Shown piece by piece: positions 23,452 to 23,997 of a stretch of 23,997 bases of DNA. Numbering within the stretch: the stretch's first letter is position 1; every line of letters starts with the position of its first letter. A program made the translations under genes and the position numbers. The stretch spans positions 1 to 23,997 of IMG/VR virus record IMGVR_UViG_3300009425_000099; one strand, written 5' to 3'. The stretch comes from a virus. The notes below the pieces were generated by a model, which saw only the letters and a program-made list of their open reading frames with translations, had not been told where the DNA came from and searched no databases.

Positions 23452-23559
23452 TTAAATTATAGAGTAAATAAGTGATTTAATTATTGAAACTGTAGTATAT
23501 ATTAAAGATACTAATACATATACTAAAAATAAACTAACTCCCCATTTAAAACTCTTCAT
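23452..23559 (-). CDS. Single-helix membrane peptide (35 aa)
   Basis: A short frame from ATG 23559 to TAA (23452-23454) encodes MKSFKWGVSLFLVYVLVSLI and then YTTVSIIKSLIYSII. This is a lysine start followed by one long hydrophobic helix and then a second weakly hydrophobic stretch. It has no signal-peptidase or lipobox motif. It lies 13 bases before the putative small terminase and 25 bases after copy A of the recurrent element, so it would be the first gene of the transcript. Its small size leaves doubt that it is real. Confidence 0.5.
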   Translation of the reverse strand: MKSFKWGVSLFLVYVLVSLIYTTVSIIKSLIYSII

Positions 23560-23580
23560 ATTTCTCTATATTTGTTACAT

Positions 23581-23599
23581 TTATAATATACTCATTATA
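23581..23599 (-). promoter_or_regulatory. Recurrent intergenic element, copy A
   Basis: This 19-base stretch is identical to 15024-15042, and the inner 15 bases (23585-23599) also occur at 10510-10524. The minus strand reads TATAATGAGTATATTATAA. It precedes the first gene of the terminase operon. TATAAT with the downstream ATTATA forms an inverted repeat with a 6-base spacer. A phage promoter or repressor/activator site is likely; the sigma factor involved is unknown. Confidence 0.5.
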
Positions 23600-23637
23600 A
23601 AGACACATGTAATTATTATTATGTGTTAAAATTTAAT

Positions 23638-23770
23638 CCACGTCACACCATATTAGACCAACAAACCTGGAGATGTAGTGATAGCAAGGGATAGGAAGCC
23701 ATGAAAGTCAACTCAGAACCCTGTTTAGAGACCTTCTTCTCGTGCGGTGGTTTTTTTAGAAGGCTCGCAC
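23638..23770 (+). ncRNA. GC-rich island with interlocking inverted repeats; candidate structured RNA
   Basis: This stretch is visibly richer in G and C than the surrounding AT-rich sequence and carries no convincing gene. On the plus strand CCAC (23638-23641) and CAC (23644-23646) can pair with GTGG (23747-23750) and GTG (23742-23744). The outer stem is followed at once by seven T residues (23751-23757), as in a terminator-ended small RNA of about 120 nt. Two further perfect pairs interlock: CCTTCT (23732-23737) with AGAAGG (23758-23763), and GTGCG (23742-23746) with CGCAC (23766-23770). They could form a pseudoknot or switch between states. The transcribed strand is not certain. I could not match it to a known RNA family. 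Confidence 0.35.
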
Positions 23771-23779
23771 CTAATATTA

Positions 23780-23997
23780 TTAATTTATCAAAGGAAATAA
23801 GTGTATCAAGAAAGAAAATGATTAAGTTCTGGGAATGAATACATCTTAAGTTAAATTATTGTAACTGTTTTGTTGAGGTTAATGATATAAAGTTGCTGTA
23901 GGCTATGAAATTCTCTTCTCTCCCCCAAATTCTACCAAATTCTCTCTTAAACTACTACAATAGTTCTCTAAACCTCTACAAAAGTACTAATAAGTTA
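23780..23997. other. Gene-poor region with G-depleted pyrimidine tract and short repeats
   Basis: No credible gene or tRNA is seen here. From 23908 to 23983 the plus strand contains a single G. It holds a C5 run (23922-23926), three AAATTCT words (23908, 23927, 23937) and two imperfect 21-base tandem units (23943-23963 and 23964-23984, about 14 of 21 identical). On the minus strand TACTTTTG (23979-23986) fits the Bacteroidota -7 consensus TAnnTTTG, but its -33 partner would lie beyond the window. This may be a regulatory, replication or packaging region; nothing here decides. Confidence 0.4.

Noticed and set aside
23581-23640. ACACAT...ATGTGT inverted repeat (23603-23626) as a terminator
   Set aside because: The stem is only 6 bp, AT-rich, with a 12-base loop and no T run, so it is too weak to call.
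23701-23838. A 45-codon plus-strand frame (MKVNSEPCLETFFSCGG...) inside the GC-rich island
   Set aside because: It is short, on the strand opposite to all genes, uses codons rare elsewhere in the window (TCG, CTC) and coincides with the inverted repeats, so an RNA is the better explanation.
23560-23997. tRNA or tmRNA gene in the gene-poor region
   Set aside because: No T-loop (GTTCRANYC) with matching acceptor stem was found on either strand.

Overview
The window is a stretch of a tailed double-stranded DNA bacteriophage genome (or an integrated copy), most likely infecting a member of Bacteroidota, probably a flavobacterium. Reasons: it is strongly AT-rich and packed with short or overlapping gene junctions. 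Start codons are preceded by A-rich leaders of the AAATAAACAAA type instead of Shine-Dalgarno sites. Several proteins match families that I associate with Bacteroidota phages: the CGC small protein, the phage SET protein, the MAVPNTTTF protein with a YYHDG domain, and the paired C..DCSD..GGL structural proteins. A long TP901-type tape measure and no sheath or baseplate wedge genes point to a siphovirus-like virion. This taxonomy is inferred from protein resemblance, not from a search.

All credible genes lie on the minus strand, so transcription runs from the right edge to the left. From right to left: a 440-bp gene-poor region (23560-23997) with a GC-rich, structured island and a G-depleted pyrimidine tract; a 35-aa membrane peptide; a putative small terminase; four small genes, including a SET protein and a CGC protein; and the large terminase (TerL). 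The tail module follows: possible tail chaperone, putative tail terminator, unknown basic protein, tape measure (1200 aa), and a 1256-aa tail-tip-like protein with three FN3 domains. Then the head module: unknown 230-aa protein, XkdF-type protease fused to a scaffold, major capsid protein, and a second capsid paralogue. Then two paralogous structural proteins, ended by a strong intrinsic terminator. Then the fibre module (167, 591 and about 832 aa, the last with an S74 intramolecular chaperone) and the MAVPNTTTF protein. Finally a lysis cassette: XhlA-like protein, M15 peptidase, a 47-aa two-helix membrane protein, and a holin cut by the left edge.

The order is unusual: most tail genes come before the capsid genes, and no portal protein is recognisable anywhere in the window. 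Two pairs of adjacent paralogues (capsid-like and tail-tube-like) suggest virion parts built from duplicated subunits. Seven junctions use a one-base TAATG overlap and one uses ATGA, which suggests translational coupling.

The most notable non-coding signals are three. A 15-bp element, present three times, sits directly upstream of the 35-aa/terminase, tail-tip and protease/capsid genes and is a candidate phage promoter or operator. Several hairpins lie between structural genes. The GC-rich island near 23.64-23.77 kb is a candidate RNA.
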